This document shows, one piece after another, positions 47,682 to 58,440 of a DNA stretch of 64,000 nucleotides (the first letter of the stretch is position 1; each line of letters starts with the position of its first letter). This stretch comes from Cercis canadensis. Taxonomy: Eukaryota; Streptophyta; Magnoliopsida; Fabales; Fabaceae. The stretch is taken from assembly GCA_003255065.1 (NCBI GenBank), contig QAOA01008369.1, positions 62,001 through 126,000 on the forward strand, given 5' to 3'. The position numbers were made by a program, and so were the translations under genes. A model generated the notes under the pieces. That model was not told the DNA's origin. It made no database searches and worked only from the letters and a program-made list of their open reading frames with translations.

Positions 47682-48951
47682 TGATAATCACACTTTGTAT
47701 GTAGTAATTATCTTTCATTTCTAACTTTTTAAATTTCTTTAAATGCTTAATTGAGTGGGCTTGGCCTTATTTCATAAGTTTGGGTTTATATTGGACTTAA
47801 TTGTTTTCTTCAGCATTATTAGGTTTTTGACACTGTTCTGTATTTCGGGTATATCTTTAGTTCTGGATGTCTAAAATTTATGAATCTTACCTTGTAAGAA
47901 ATCCAAGAGAATTTTCTACAACTTTCATTCAAACTTACAAGGCCAATTCGGACTTTCAGTAGGTCAAATGTGACCCAGAAGTCAGAACCGAGATCCTAGA
48001 ACCAGGATTGGACCTTTGTGAAGAGATTTGGGCTTAACTTTCTCATTTCGAGCCCAATAAGGCCCAAACCGGAGCCCATTTGAAGCTGAGGTCTAGAGGT
48101 TTAAACCTAACCTAGGAGTAATTTAGGTGTGCATTGTAATTAGGGGTTTATAATTAAGTTAAAGAGATGCAGCATTTTTATTGATTTTGGGTATTCTAGT
48201 TTTTAGACAGTTTTCATTTCTTCTCTTGTAAATTCTGGAGCTCACTGAACCATGGCTTTCTTCCTCCATTGGAGCTTAGATTTCATGACCATGGAGGAGT
48301 AGAACACTTCTAACCTAGCTAAGACTCCTNTTTATAATTAAGTTAAAGAGATGCAGCATTTTTATTGATTTTGGGTATTCTAGTTTTTAGACAGTTTTCA
48401 TTTCTTCTCTTGTAAATTCTGGAGCTCACTGAACCATGGCTTTCTTCCTCCATTGGAGCTTAGATTTCATGACCATGGAGGAGTAGAACACTTGTAACCT
48501 AGCTAAGACTCCTAATCGATTGGATTTTAAGATTCTACACTTAATTGGATTAATCTTAATGCAATTCTGTCTTCTTTGGATTTTTGCCTTGCTTTAGTTT
48601 TTGTATAGATTAATGGAGATCTTTGTGATTTATATGGATTTGAAGTAGTAAACAAAATTTAGATTAATTAATCTTTAATCTGTGGTCAGAATTCAGAGAA
48701 GCTATGTTATGCTAATTGATGTTCGGTTATTAGATTTGTCCACAAATTGCTTAGTCTTTGTGATTGCAAGATTAGTGATTGTATGTGATTAATCGAATCC
48801 TGAGTGATAACTCAGTAGGAACAATTAGTCATAGTTAGAGATTTTAATTGTGATTACACTCAATTAGCAGTGTTGTGCATTAGGACTTGATTACTCATGT
48901 TAATCTAGGATGAATCAAACCGCTTATGGAAGGATGTCTAGCTAGGTTATG
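47682..48951 (+). repeat. 3' LTR of the plus-strand Athila-like element, truncated
   Basis: It starts TGATAATCACACTTTG and follows the 5' LTR to GGTTATG at about 48951, where the match stops. The remaining part, equivalent to about 28211-28588, is missing. An assembly duplication around N at 48330 lengthens it by about 184 bases. Confidence 0.88.
48147..48513. repeat. Assembly-type direct duplication around N at 48330
   Basis: Bases 48147-48329 and 48331-48513 are near-identical and abut the N. Confidence 0.9.
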
Positions 48952-49637
48952 TCTAGCTATCCCAACTCGTGCCATTGGTCTAAGTTCTTGAGGGCTTTGA
49001 CACATCCACAAAGCAGCTGGCTACAATGTTGGCTCAACTATTGCAGTGAGGTTAGGGTGCGCCATCTGATGCACCCCCACATCTCCTAGCTGACAATAAT
49101 GATGATGCAGTTGAGGACTTGGGAGATGACGACAATGGGGATTAAGGCTTTGGAAATTGTATTGTATTTTTTTTTCTTCATTTCATAACATTTTTTTATT
49201 GTAATTGTATTTGATTAATAAATTTTTATTCTATTTCTATTTGAATTATTTCATTTTTATTCTTATATATCATGCTTTTCATTGAAATTAATAATTAATT
49301 GTTTAGAAAAAAAAAATCAATCATTTTTTAGCCAAAAAAATAAATAAATAGGAAATCTTCTCACGAAATTTCTCACGAATATCCATCCGAAATAGTTTCT
49401 CATGGACAAAAGTTTATGAGAACATCCACAACTCAAGCGTTACACAAGTTATCCGTGAGAAATTTCATGAGAAATTTCTCACGGATAAATATGTATGTGA
49501 GAAAACTATTTTGTCACACCATTTTTTCTCATACCTCAAAGTCCGTGAGAAATTCTGTGAGAAACTCATTTCTCATGGAATTTTGGCTCATCTCTTACAG
49601 ATTTGTTCCATGAGAAAAAGACTTTTTTCTTGTAGTG
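48952..49637 (+). mobile_element. CACTA (En/Spm-like) element end fragment
   Basis: The right border is the CACTA terminus: the minus strand from 49637 reads CACTACAAGAAAAAAGTC. Inside it are many short subterminal repeats around CCGTGAGAAATTTCTCACGG (49370-49570), the expected transposase-binding landscape. The left part (48960-49145) looks like an acidic C-terminal coding tail (LADNNDDAVEDLGDDDNGD, then a stop). The rest of the element is absent. Confidence 0.8.
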
Positions 49638-50200
49638 GTCAAGCTTGATTGTCATCCACCCATATTTTCCCTTTCTTCTTTTCATATTATATATCACTTC
49701 TTGAGCCACAAGGACATTATCAATGGCTTTCTTGCCTTAGCACAAAAGCACTTTGAAGTGGGGAAATCAAATTACGGGAGTACAGATTTCAGGTGAGCAC
49801 CAAAGATTTTAGAGATCACTTTATAATGAGAATTGCACAAGCTAATCCGCAAAAGTGGTTAATGGATTCCGGACTAGAAGATTTTGGAATCAAACAAATT
49901 AACGTCTTATTCTAGGAATCAAGAGTACGTTGCTGATCAAAAGCTTCTTAAATATCTTTACAAAGAGTGATGTTGGTGTCCTCCCAAAACGCTTGATAGA
50001 ATCCAGCATGGTTGCCGTTTGCCCTTGGTGTGCTTTGAACGGCTTGATGGACCGAAGAGCTTGCTTAATCTCCTCTGTGGAAGGGGTAGAAACCAAAATT
50101 TTGTCATGTAGCGATAACTTTCACCAACTACTCGAGGATACTACCATCCAATACTTCCTTCTACCTTTCAACCAGAGCGTTTATAATTCCTCTTCTTAAT
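49638..50200 (-). pseudogene. L1-type LINE fragment: RT N-terminal part
   Basis: The minus strand reads TEEIKQALRSIKPFKA near 50080, the usual start of the L1 RT fingers, then degenerate palm sequence (LISPLQSAF and KKKGKYGWM words near 49820-49650). It stops at the CACTA end. The downstream RT words occur at 27117 on the same strand, with about 100 bases missing between them. Confidence 0.78.
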
Positions 50201-50330
50201 TAATGATTCAAAACCTTAGCTAGTTCGGGTCACTTTCTTTTCATTATCTGACTCCACTTCTACAATTGTTCAGTTAAAAAGTAAAAGTAAATATAAAAAT
50301 AAAAATATCAACTTGAAGCTGCAGTGCAAC

Positions 50331-50410
50331 AAAGCTATACCCATCCACTTTGGCCCTGATAAGCACACTCATTGTCCAATCAAGTGCAACATATCCTTTT
50401 CTTCTCTTAT
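50331..50410 (-). pseudogene. Remnant of a second lectin receptor kinase
   Basis: About 80 bases match 51744-51823 of the neighbouring receptor kinase at roughly four in five positions, in the same orientation. They cover the kinase segment after the activation loop. The rest of the copy is not visible. Confidence 0.7.
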
Positions 50411-51422
50411 TGTACATCTTCTCACTTCTATTGTTTTTGGCTTAAAGGTCTGCTGTTGAAAAACTACAATACAACATAGGTATCCGTTTTCAAGCTAGCT
50501 ACTAGTTATGGAGTATAAATGTCTTAGCTAATTTTATCCACAGTAGAACAATAAACATTTGGTAGAAATATGCCTTATATTATGTTTGAGTCTCTTGGTT
50601 GGCACTTTTCATGATCTATTAAACAATATATAGTAGAAATATCAGTGCTGGAACTATTCAGTTTTGGCTCATACAACAATTCTTTTTTGGCTGTTCTTTG
50701 CTGTGAATGGCATTTAGTAGTAGTTAATCTCTTTGCAAGGAGCAGCCACCTAGAGTAAAGTAGTTATATTATTACTATTATTATTAGGAATTGAACTTGA
50801 TTTCTCCATTCCTTTTTCTTTTTTTTAATAATCAAAAGTTTAAGATGAGGAGAGATTATCTCATTCTAAGGTTAGAGCATGTCACACGTCTCAATGAGAG
50901 CTTTTAGTAATACTTACATATTGCCTACCAAAATGAAATTATTTGTAATGAAATTCAATTATAGACCTTACAAGTGAAGTAATTCAATTATTACCGGCTA
51001 ACCGCTAAACTAACACATAAGTACATGTGTCGTTATCCAATACTGGCCCATAAATCTTCAAGGCCCTATCGAGCCCAATAACACCAAGCCAAGCCAGCCT
51101 CAATGGCAAAATGACCATTATACACTTTACCTCACTTTAAATAGCACTTGCTCCATGGTACACTTTTTACACACTTACATTTATTACACTTTGCCAACTC
51201 GCCACAACTACTAACTTGGGCATTGTAGTCCGGACTATGACACACCTAGCTTACGCTCTTGTGCGCTATCGGATGCCCAACCTATGACCGCACATGTATT
51301 GACCTGGTTGTTAACACAGACATCGTCAAGATGGATTAATATAACAGCAAAGTATACAGTAGAGGGAAGATTACATAACAGCAAATCTTAGTACTGAATG
51401 TAAATGCTTGCTTGCTGAGTGA
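50411..51422. other. 3' flank of the receptor kinase gene
   Basis: No gene or repeat recognised. The part next to 51422 would contain the 3' untranslated region and polyadenylation signals. Confidence 0.5.
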
Positions 51423-53873
51423 TCAACACTGATCTTGACCCATATTAAACGGGGATGGGCATGGTGGAACAAGCACTTCAACAACACCTTCAAGCATCTG
51501 AGTGACCTTTCTCATGGTGGGTCTAAGAGCAGGATCTTCTTGAATACACCAGATAGCAATCATCACTAACTTCTCCAGGTTCTTCTTGTCATCCAATGTC
51601 TCCTTATCATGCTCAACCAAAGCATCTAGGTTACCTTCTCTGTAGCAGTCATAAGCCCAGTCAGTTAAAATTGCTTTCTCTTCATTTTCTGTTTCCATAT
51701 CAACACTTCTCCGGCAACATATAATCTCAAGTAACAGAACTCCAAAGCTATACACATCAACTTTGGCAGTGATAGGCATATTCCTAAACCATTCAAGTGC
51801 AACATATCCTTTTGTTCCTCTTATGGCAGTGTTGGTTTGGCTCTGATTCATCTTCAAAAGCTTGGCCAATCCGAAATCTGAAATTCGAGCATTATAGGAG
51901 TCATCAAGGAGTATGTTCTGAGGCTTTATGTCACAATGGATGATTTGGGTGCTGCATTCTTCATGTAAATATAGGAGTCCTCTTGCAATCCCAATTGCAA
52001 TTTTGAGTCTAAGGTTCCAACTAGGTTTTGTGTCACCATAAAGAAGACTAGCCAAAGTGCCATTCCTCATGCACTCATATACCAGTAACCTTTCTGCTCC
52101 ATCTTCACAGAATCCAAGCAATCTAACCAAGTTCTTATGATGTGTCTGACCAATGACATCAACTTCAGTTCTGAATTCCTTCTCAATATCTTGCAAAAGA
52201 AAGGTGTTTAACTTCTTCACTGCCACATTAGTGCAAAATCTCATGTTTATTACTCCTTTGTAGACAACACCAAAAGCTCCTCTTCCTAACTCTTCCTTAA
52301 ACCCATTTGTAGCTTCTTCCAGCTCCTTGTAACTAAAACACCTCAAATTGGTTTCCACAGTAATGTCATTTTTGTTGATTCTCTTAAGCTTCTTCTTGTA
52401 CCCGTAAATGGCGAAAAAGCTTAGACAGATTGCTCCAATCAGTATGAAGTTAATAAACACAGAGCTACCTAGAAGCACAGAGCCCACCAAAATCATAGTA
52501 TTCTGGTTCTTTTTCATGATGATTGGAATTGAAGGACCAACTAAAGAGGAATTATCCTTCCTCACTTTGATAAAAGCCTTACCACCATCAAGTCCCGCAT
52601 CAAATCTGCCATTTGAAAGTGGCAACTTCTTCTTCCAGCAGCTGTCACCTAACCTGAAAATTGCAACTGCACAGAAACAATCTTCCATACAAGACTGTTT
52701 ACATTTTTCTTCAGTAAAAGGCTTTAGAAGCACATAATCTGCAATAGGCCAATCAGTATTTGTTAATTCCTCAAACTCATAGAGATCTCTCCTCTGACTA
52801 AGCTCATCTTCTTCACACCCTTGTATGAAGTCTGGTTTGCAGCTACCATACTGGTCCTTAGGATCAAGTAGAGAATACCCTCTTGGGCATTGACAAATTG
52901 GCCTTTTATGGTCATTCAAGGTGCAGATGCTATTATACCCACAAACTCCACTACCTGAATTGACAAGGCTACTTTTACAGATATTATCTGGCTTAGACCA
53001 GAGAGGAGTCCAACTTTCATTGCCAACGAAGGTCTTTGGATGCTGATAGAGAGTGAAAACTCCATCAAAATCAAGAGTAGCACGAAGATAAGACTGTGCA
53101 GCAGATGCTCTTACCCCAGCTGAAAGATTGAATCTTTCACCATTCTCTCTCAAAATATACACATCTCCTGATTTGCTGAAGACCAATTGAATGCCAGGGC
53201 TTGATGTATTGGTTCCAACCGTGTCACTTTCATAATAGTTTTCATTAACATTATCAGATGGTATGTTTATAGAATGAAACACAAGACTACCATCATCTTG
53301 AAAAAGGAGCTCAAACCTTCCCCTTGAGAAATTTGTCTCTGATAGTCGAGAAGAGAGCCTTCCGTTCTTTTCCAGAATCTGGGATGGTAGCAAAGTATCA
53401 CTAGGATTCTTGAAGGTCTCCCAGACACTGCTGAATTTGCTATCTTCAAGCACAAAATTGCCAGCATCGTTCAAGACACAATGAGAAACTGCAGATAAAA
53501 GGGTGTCTGGTTTCCATAACTCCTCACCATCAGGGGAAGTAAGCACAAGCCCACGATCAGCAGTAAGCATTACTTTTGACCCTTTTGGAGCAGGATTATC
53601 TCTATTAGCATACCAAACTATGGTTTTGTCTGGTATCTTGGCATACCAGGTGGAAAGCAAGAAAAGCTCATCATCATCTCCAAGTGGGTGAAACCCAAAC
53701 GCAAAATCCCCAGAAGGTGAAACCACCCATGAGGAGTTGTTCCCAGCAGAGAGAGAATCACCGACAGTTATATTACTTCTGGATTGGGCGAAAACACAAA
53801 CAGGTGGCAGGATCAATAAACAGAGGAGAAGGGGCAGTTGAGGAAAAGCCATTGCCAGAACAATTTGGTTCAT
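51423..53873 (-). CDS. G-type lectin S-receptor-like serine/threonine kinase (LECRK type)
   Basis: Intronless, 816 residues, full length for the family. A plasma-membrane receptor that senses an outside ligand and phosphorylates Ser/Thr inside the cell; relatives act in defence. Order: signal peptide 1-29 (alternative start at Met8), bulb-type lectin domain about 35-150, S-locus-like middle, EGF-like module about 298-345 (CGYNSICTLND, CQCPRGY), PAN/apple-like cysteine domain about 353-437, transmembrane segment about 459-490, kinase about 525-795. In the kinase: glycine loop GRGAFGVVYKG (530-540), ATP lysine K553, catalytic loop HCDIKPQN (646-653), DFG 666-668, ALE in place of APE (692-694). 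The Cys before the catalytic Asp makes it a non-RD kinase, a group often linked to innate immunity. All key catalytic residues are present, so it looks functional. A second degenerate kinase piece lies 1 kb downstream. Confidence 0.95.
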   Translation of the reverse strand: MNQIVLAMAFPQLPLLLCLLILPPVCVFAQSRSNITVGDSLSAGNNSSWVVSPSGDFAFGFHPLGDDDELFLLSTWYAKIPDKTIVWYANRDNPAPKGSKVMLTADRGLVLTSPDGEELWKPDTLLSAVSHCVLNDAGNFVLEDSKFSSVWETFKNPSDTLLPSQILEKNGRLSSRLSETNFSRGRFELLFQDDGSLVFHSINIPSDNVNENYYESDTVGTNTSSPGIQLVFSKSGDVYILRENGERFNLSAGVRASAAQSYLRATLDFDGVFTLYQHPKTFVGNESWTPLWSKPDNICKSSLVNSGSGVCGYNSICTLNDHKRPICQCPRGYSLLDPKDQYGSCKPDFIQGCEEDELSQRRDLYEFEELTNTDWPIADYVLLKPFTEEKCKQSCMEDCFCAVAIFRLGDSCWKKKLPLSNGRFDAGLDGGKAFIKVRKDNSSLVGPSIPIIMKKNQNTMILVGSVLLGSSVFINFILIGAICLSFFAIYGYKKKLKRINKNDITVETNLRCFSYKELEEATNGFKEELGRGAFGVVYKGVINMRFCTNVAVKKLNTFLLQDIEKEFRTEVDVIGQTHHKNLVRLLGFCEDGAERLLVYECMRNGTLASLLYGDTKPSWNLRLKIAIGIARGLLYLHEECSTQIIHCDIKPQNILLDDSYNARISDFGLAKLLKMNQSQTNTAIRGTKGYVALEWFRNMPITAKVDVYSFGVLLLEIICCRRSVDMETENEEKAILTDWAYDCYREGNLDALVEHDKETLDDKKNLEKLVMIAIWCIQEDPALRPTMRKVTQMLEGVVEVLVPPCPSPFNMGQDQC

Positions 53874-53892
53874 ATAATTACAACTTAGAAGA

Positions 53893-54162
53893 TAATGTTT
53901 AATAAAGCCTATGGGTTACAATGAGATAGGATACTACTGTTACAAGTCAAGCTGAAGTCTTCTTGTGATTGAATTTGCCGTAGCCTGTACTCACTATGGA
54001 CCACATCTGTTTGTGACTTTGAATGGTTAATGTTTAATAAAGCCTATGGGTTACAATGAGATAGGATACTACTGTTACAAGTCAAGCTGAAGTCTTCTTG
54101 TGATTGAATTTGCCGTAGCCTGTACTCACTATAGACCACATCTGTTTCTGACTTTGAATGGT
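53893..54162. repeat. 135-bp tandem duplication at the 5' side of the receptor kinase
   Basis: Bases 53893-54027 and 54028-54162 are adjacent direct copies with two or three differences and no N between them, so this duplication is likely real. It begins 20 bases upstream of the start codon and so covers the 5' untranslated or core promoter region. Confidence 0.85.
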
Positions 54163-54678
54163 AGATTGTAGACTAATCCTTGCAAGTAATACACGGAAGT
54201 ATGGGCTAAGTATACAATACGTACTCTTCCAAGAAAATGGTATGGTTTTTTTTTCCCATTTTTTTTATTATGGGCTACATAACATGAAATACCTTTCTTT
54301 CTTTCTTTTTCCTTTTTTCTATATCAAAATCCCACTCCATCTAATTTTTATGAAATTTAAACAAAAATTCCTCGTGATAAATTACCAAGTGCCTAAATGT
54401 AAACAAATTATGCAATTAAAATGATTTAAATACAAGTCGTGTAACTTAAATTATTTTTTGTCAAATGTCAAATTCATTTTCTATAATTTATATATACCTA
54501 CTTACCATTATTAAATATGTAGTATAAAATTATAGCTAATATTCGATATGCACCAATATCCACACTTATCACCTATAACACAATTTATTCCTATGAGTTT
54601 TATTTCTCAAATGGAATACTGATTTGCGTTTTGGGTGTGGAAACAGTAAAATCAAGTCTCAACCTACTTACCTCTTCT

Positions 54679-54680
<2 letters not shown>
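54163..54680. other. AT-rich upstream flank
   Basis: No gene. Contains a CTTT microsatellite (about 54296-54316) and a stretch (54333-54520) that recurs in diverged form at 55681-55860. Confidence 0.6.
54333..54520 (+). repeat. Diverged direct repeat, first copy
   Basis: It shares words such as AATTATGCAATTAAAAT and TTTAAATACAAGTCGT with 55681-55860, at perhaps 80-85 percent identity by eye. The pair flanks the poly-T run and gap. Confidence 0.65.

Positions 54681-54766
<86 letters not shown>
54681..54766. repeat. Poly-T run
   Basis: 86 consecutive T bases lead into the assembly gap. It could be the A-tail of a minus-strand retroposon or a sequencing dropout. Confidence 0.8.
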
Positions 54767-55584
54767 NNNNNNNNNNNNNNNNNNNNNNNNNNNNNNNNNN
54801 NNNNNNNNNNNNNNNNNNNNNNNNNNNNNNNNNNNNNNNNNNNNNNNNNNNNNNNNNNNNNNNNNNNNNNNNNNNNNNNNNNNNNNNNNNNNNNNNNNNN
54901 NNNNNNNNNNNNNNNNNNNNNNNNNNNNNNNNNNNNNNNNNNNNNNNNNNNNNNNNNNNNNNNNNNNNNNNNNNNNNNNNNNNNNNNNNNNNNNNNNNNN
55001 NNNNNNNNNNNNNNNNNNNNNNNNNNNNNNNNNNNNNNNNNNNNNNNNNNNNNNNNNNNNNNNNNNNNNNNNNNNNNNNNNNNNNNNNNNNNNNNNNNNN
55101 NNNNNNNNNNNNNNNNNNNNNNNNNNNNNNNNNNNNNNNNNNNNNNNNNNNNNNNNNNNNNNNNNNNNNNNNNNNNNNNNNNNNNNNNNNNNNNNNNNNN
55201 NNNNNNNNNNNNNNNNNNNNNNNNNNNNNNNNNNNNNNNNNNNNNNNNNNNNNNNNNNNNNNNNNNNNNNNNNNNNNNNNNNNNNNNNNNNNNNNNNNNN
55301 NNNNNNNNNNNNNNNNNNNNNNNNNNNNNNNNNNNNNNNNNNNNNNNNNNNNNNNNNNNNNNNNNNNNNNNNNNNNNNNNNNNNNNNNNNNNNNNNNNNN
55401 NNNNNNNNNNNNNNNNNNNNNNNNNNNNNNNNNNNNNNNNNNNNNNNNNNNNNNNNNNNNNNNNNNNNNNNNNNNNNNNNNNNNNNNNNNNNNNNNNNNN
55501 NNNNNNNNNNNNNNNNNNNNNNNNNNNNNNNNNNNNNNNNNNNNNNNNNNNNNNNNNNNNNNNNNNNNNNNNNNNNNNNNNNNN
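54767..55584. other. Assembly gap (818 N)
   Basis: Unknown sequence; open frames of X residues across it are meaningless. Confidence 0.99.
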
Positions 55585-55680
55585 TTTTTTTCAAATTCCA
55601 CTACATCTGATTTGAAGAGAAGTAGAGAGTACATGACATGAATATAACCCTTAACATTACCACTATACTCAAAAGTCATT

Positions 55681-55860
55681 GGTCCACTCTATCTAATTTT
55701 AATGAAATTTGAACACAAAATCTTCATGATGCAAGTGCATAAATGTATACAAATTATGCAATTAAAATTATTTAAATACAAGTCGTCTCACAAATTATTT
55801 TTTGTCAAATGTCAATTTATTTTATAATTTATATATACTTGCATACCATTATTAAATGGA
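55681..55860 (+). repeat. Diverged direct repeat, second copy
   Basis: Counterpart of 54333-54520 on the other side of the gap. Confidence 0.65.
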
Positions 55861-57160
55861 TCCCTTTACCATACCTTTAGTAAAATCCTGTGTATCGATA
55901 CCTTGAGTCAATAGCCTATCAACCTTAAACAAGTGTAAAACTGAAACCAAGCCCATTATTTGAAAATCGTGAGGTACTGGTTTATGACTAATTTCAAAGT
56001 GACCATCAATGTTTTCAAAATTAAGAATGAGCCCATGTTATTTTTTTATTTTTTGGTAAATAGCGCGTGTTGATTTCGACACACCAAAACGAAAGTTTTG
56101 TTATTAGATACGAAAGGAAAAGATGAAACTGAAGAAAGAGAGAGTCTGACTTTCAGAGCCATAGCGCCCAAGCTTTTCCTCAAATGCTAGTCTATGCTAA
56201 TCTAAATATGGTAAGCTTCATATTAGTCTAAGAGCTAACATTTAATGAAGTATAGTCAAAACTCAAACCTAGCCTAATCACTACCTCATTCTTTATAGTC
56301 TGAACAACTAGCTTATCTTAGACTACTAATTTTATAAATGTTAGTCTATGTTGATCTAAACACTATTATACAATAAGCTTCACAATAGTCTAAACACTTA
56401 CATGAAGTATAGTGAAAAGTCTAGCGTAGCATGATTACCATCTTATTCTTTATATTACAATTTTTCACGTAATATTAATATGTTAATATGTAGATTAAAT
56501 AATATACTCCAACCTAACATGATCACCATCTTATTTTTTATATTATTATTAGGCTAAACAGTCGCTTCACTATATTTAGTCTAAACTCTTAGTCCACACA
56601 CCATCCTAGTCAACACTTCAAGATCTTACTAAAGTATCACTATATAGTAAATATTTTTCTATATCTTTGTCTATACACCATCTCAATGTGAACAATGATT
56701 TGCTTATATTTGCATTAATTATACATTATACATGCTATTTATTAGTACACATGTAGGACTACATGTACTTCAATGAGTGCTTTACTTTTTGTCCTCTTAC
56801 TTAGTATAAAAATTATACCATACTAGTATAAATCGTTTGTAGAGATATTGTATAATAGTTTTACACCATACTTTTCTCCTCTTACTTCAATGAGTGCTTT
56901 CTTATAAAAACTATAAAATTTACTCTATGTTTGTATGGCATAAAATTTACTCTACGTAGACTAACAAATTATATAATATTTTATACACTAATTATATATT
57001 AACTTAATAAGTATATATATACTTTAGTATATATTTAGGTATATTATATAGAATAATTTACTCCATTTCATTTAATTATTGTTTATTTATGTATATTTAT
57101 ATATTGTATACTTTAGTATATATTTTAATGCTTCATATATATGAAACATTTGTTTATTTG
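55861..57160. other. AT-rich spacer with loose tandem repeats
   Basis: No gene. Around 56180-56600 a phrase with TAGTCTATG, TAATCTAAA and AAGCTTCA recurs two to three times at about 150-170 bases in diverged form. Confidence 0.55.
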
Positions 57161-57170
57161 GCTATTGAGT

Positions 57171-58440
57171 AAGGAACAAAATTTCATTTCGGGATACTGT
57201 TTCGGTCACTTAGAAAACGGAAACGTTTCGAAAACATTTCAAAAATTTCTTGGAAATGGAAATTTTTTTAAGAAGTGTTTCAAATAATTTTAAGCAATAA
57301 TTTTTTTTTTCGATTTTAAAGTATTCTAACATAATAATACTAGTAGAGATATATAAAATTAGATAGTATAATGTTTCTTCAAATTTTGAAGAAACTTTTT
57401 AAATAATTCTAAAAATTATTTTTTTCAATTTTAAAAGATTTTAACATAATAGTACTAGTAGAAATATATAAAAATAAATAGTATAGCGTTAAATAATTAT
57501 CTTTTTAACCAAATAATATTTATATAATTAATGTCTATAAATTTTGATAATATTTAGCATACATAAACTTTAATACAAAATACATATTATGCTTTAAATC
57601 TTAAATTACACAATAAATAATCAACAAATATATATTAAAATATTTAAATCAATTAAAAATAGAATATATAGAATAAATATTCAGAATTTAAATATAATCT
57701 AAAAGTAAATTTATAAAAATTTAATAAATAATTTAAAAGAATCCTAAGTTATTATTTGCTAACTAATCCCATAAAATTTAAATAGGAAACTATATCAATA
57801 ATTTATAATATAATAATTCATTCATTAACAATCAAAAAAAAAAAAAACCTTGGAAAGGGAAACGGAAACCATGTGCGTGTGCCTGGTGGTTTTTCACTTT
57901 TTCTTTCTCTTTCAAGTTTCAAAGAGTCAAAGATAAGAATATGAAAAGAAACTAAAAACAGAACTACCATGGAGGGGGAAACCACGGAGAACCATGGAGC
58001 ATAACTCTAGGTAACAATGAAGGGGAGAATCATGGAGAACTAGAAATAAAAAATCAGAGGGTCAAGTGATGCAAGACTGAGAGGGCCAGAGAGATACAAG
58101 ATTGAGAGACTAACCTTCAGGGGTAGAGAGATTGACTGTCAGACAGCTTAAAAATTCTTCTTTGTTCTTACATTATATTTAGTTTAGTTTCAAATTGATG
58201 GTTAGTGGTTGAAAAATGATTCTTGTAGATTTTCACTTGTTCATCTTTTTTCAGATTATTCATTCTCTGCTTTGTGGAAACTTTGCAATTTTTGGTGGTT
58301 TTGTTTAAAATTCACTGAATCTATTTTGTTTCCATCGAAATGGTTGATTTTTAGAATTGGACTGGAGTTTCGTGTCTTTTATGGACGAAACCGAAATATT
58401 TCATGTGTTTCGTCTAAAACAACACAAAATTTTGTTCCTT
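57171..58440. mobile_element. 1.27-kb element with terminal inverted repeat and 9-bp target duplication
   Basis: It starts AAGGAACAAAATTT and ends with the inverse AAATTTTGTTCCTT. The flanks carry GCTATTGAG at 57161-57169 and 58441-58449, a perfect 9-base duplication apart from one extra T on the left side. That size suits Mutator-type elements. The left half is very AT-rich; the right half (57860-58440) is GC-richer and gene-like but has no recognised protein (a 79-codon frame at 58209-58448 runs past the terminal repeat). Confidence 0.75.

Larger units (their letters stand above)
27118..48951 (+). mobile_element. Athila-like LTR retrotransposon without RT, carrying nested insertions
   Basis: 5' LTR 27118-28588, tRNA-Asp-like primer site 28594-28611, gag in three pieces, protease 45117-46004, a long T-rich 3' region with two polypurine tracts, and a truncated 3' LTR 47682-48951. 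No RT, RNase H or integrase is recognisable between protease and 3' LTR, so the copy depends on relatives. Its gag is split by a solo LTR and by a PIF/Harbinger element. The 3' LTR stops about 390 bases short, at the junction with CACTA sequence. Confidence 0.85.

Noticed and set aside
49340-49620. Short palindromic CCGTGAGAAATTTCTCACGG repeats taken as a CRISPR-like array
   Set aside because: Spacing is irregular, the genome is plant, and they are typical CACTA subterminal repeats next to a CACTA terminus.
54600-55679. Long frames of 308-359 codons across the gap
   Set aside because: They consist of poly-T or poly-A codons and unknown bases.
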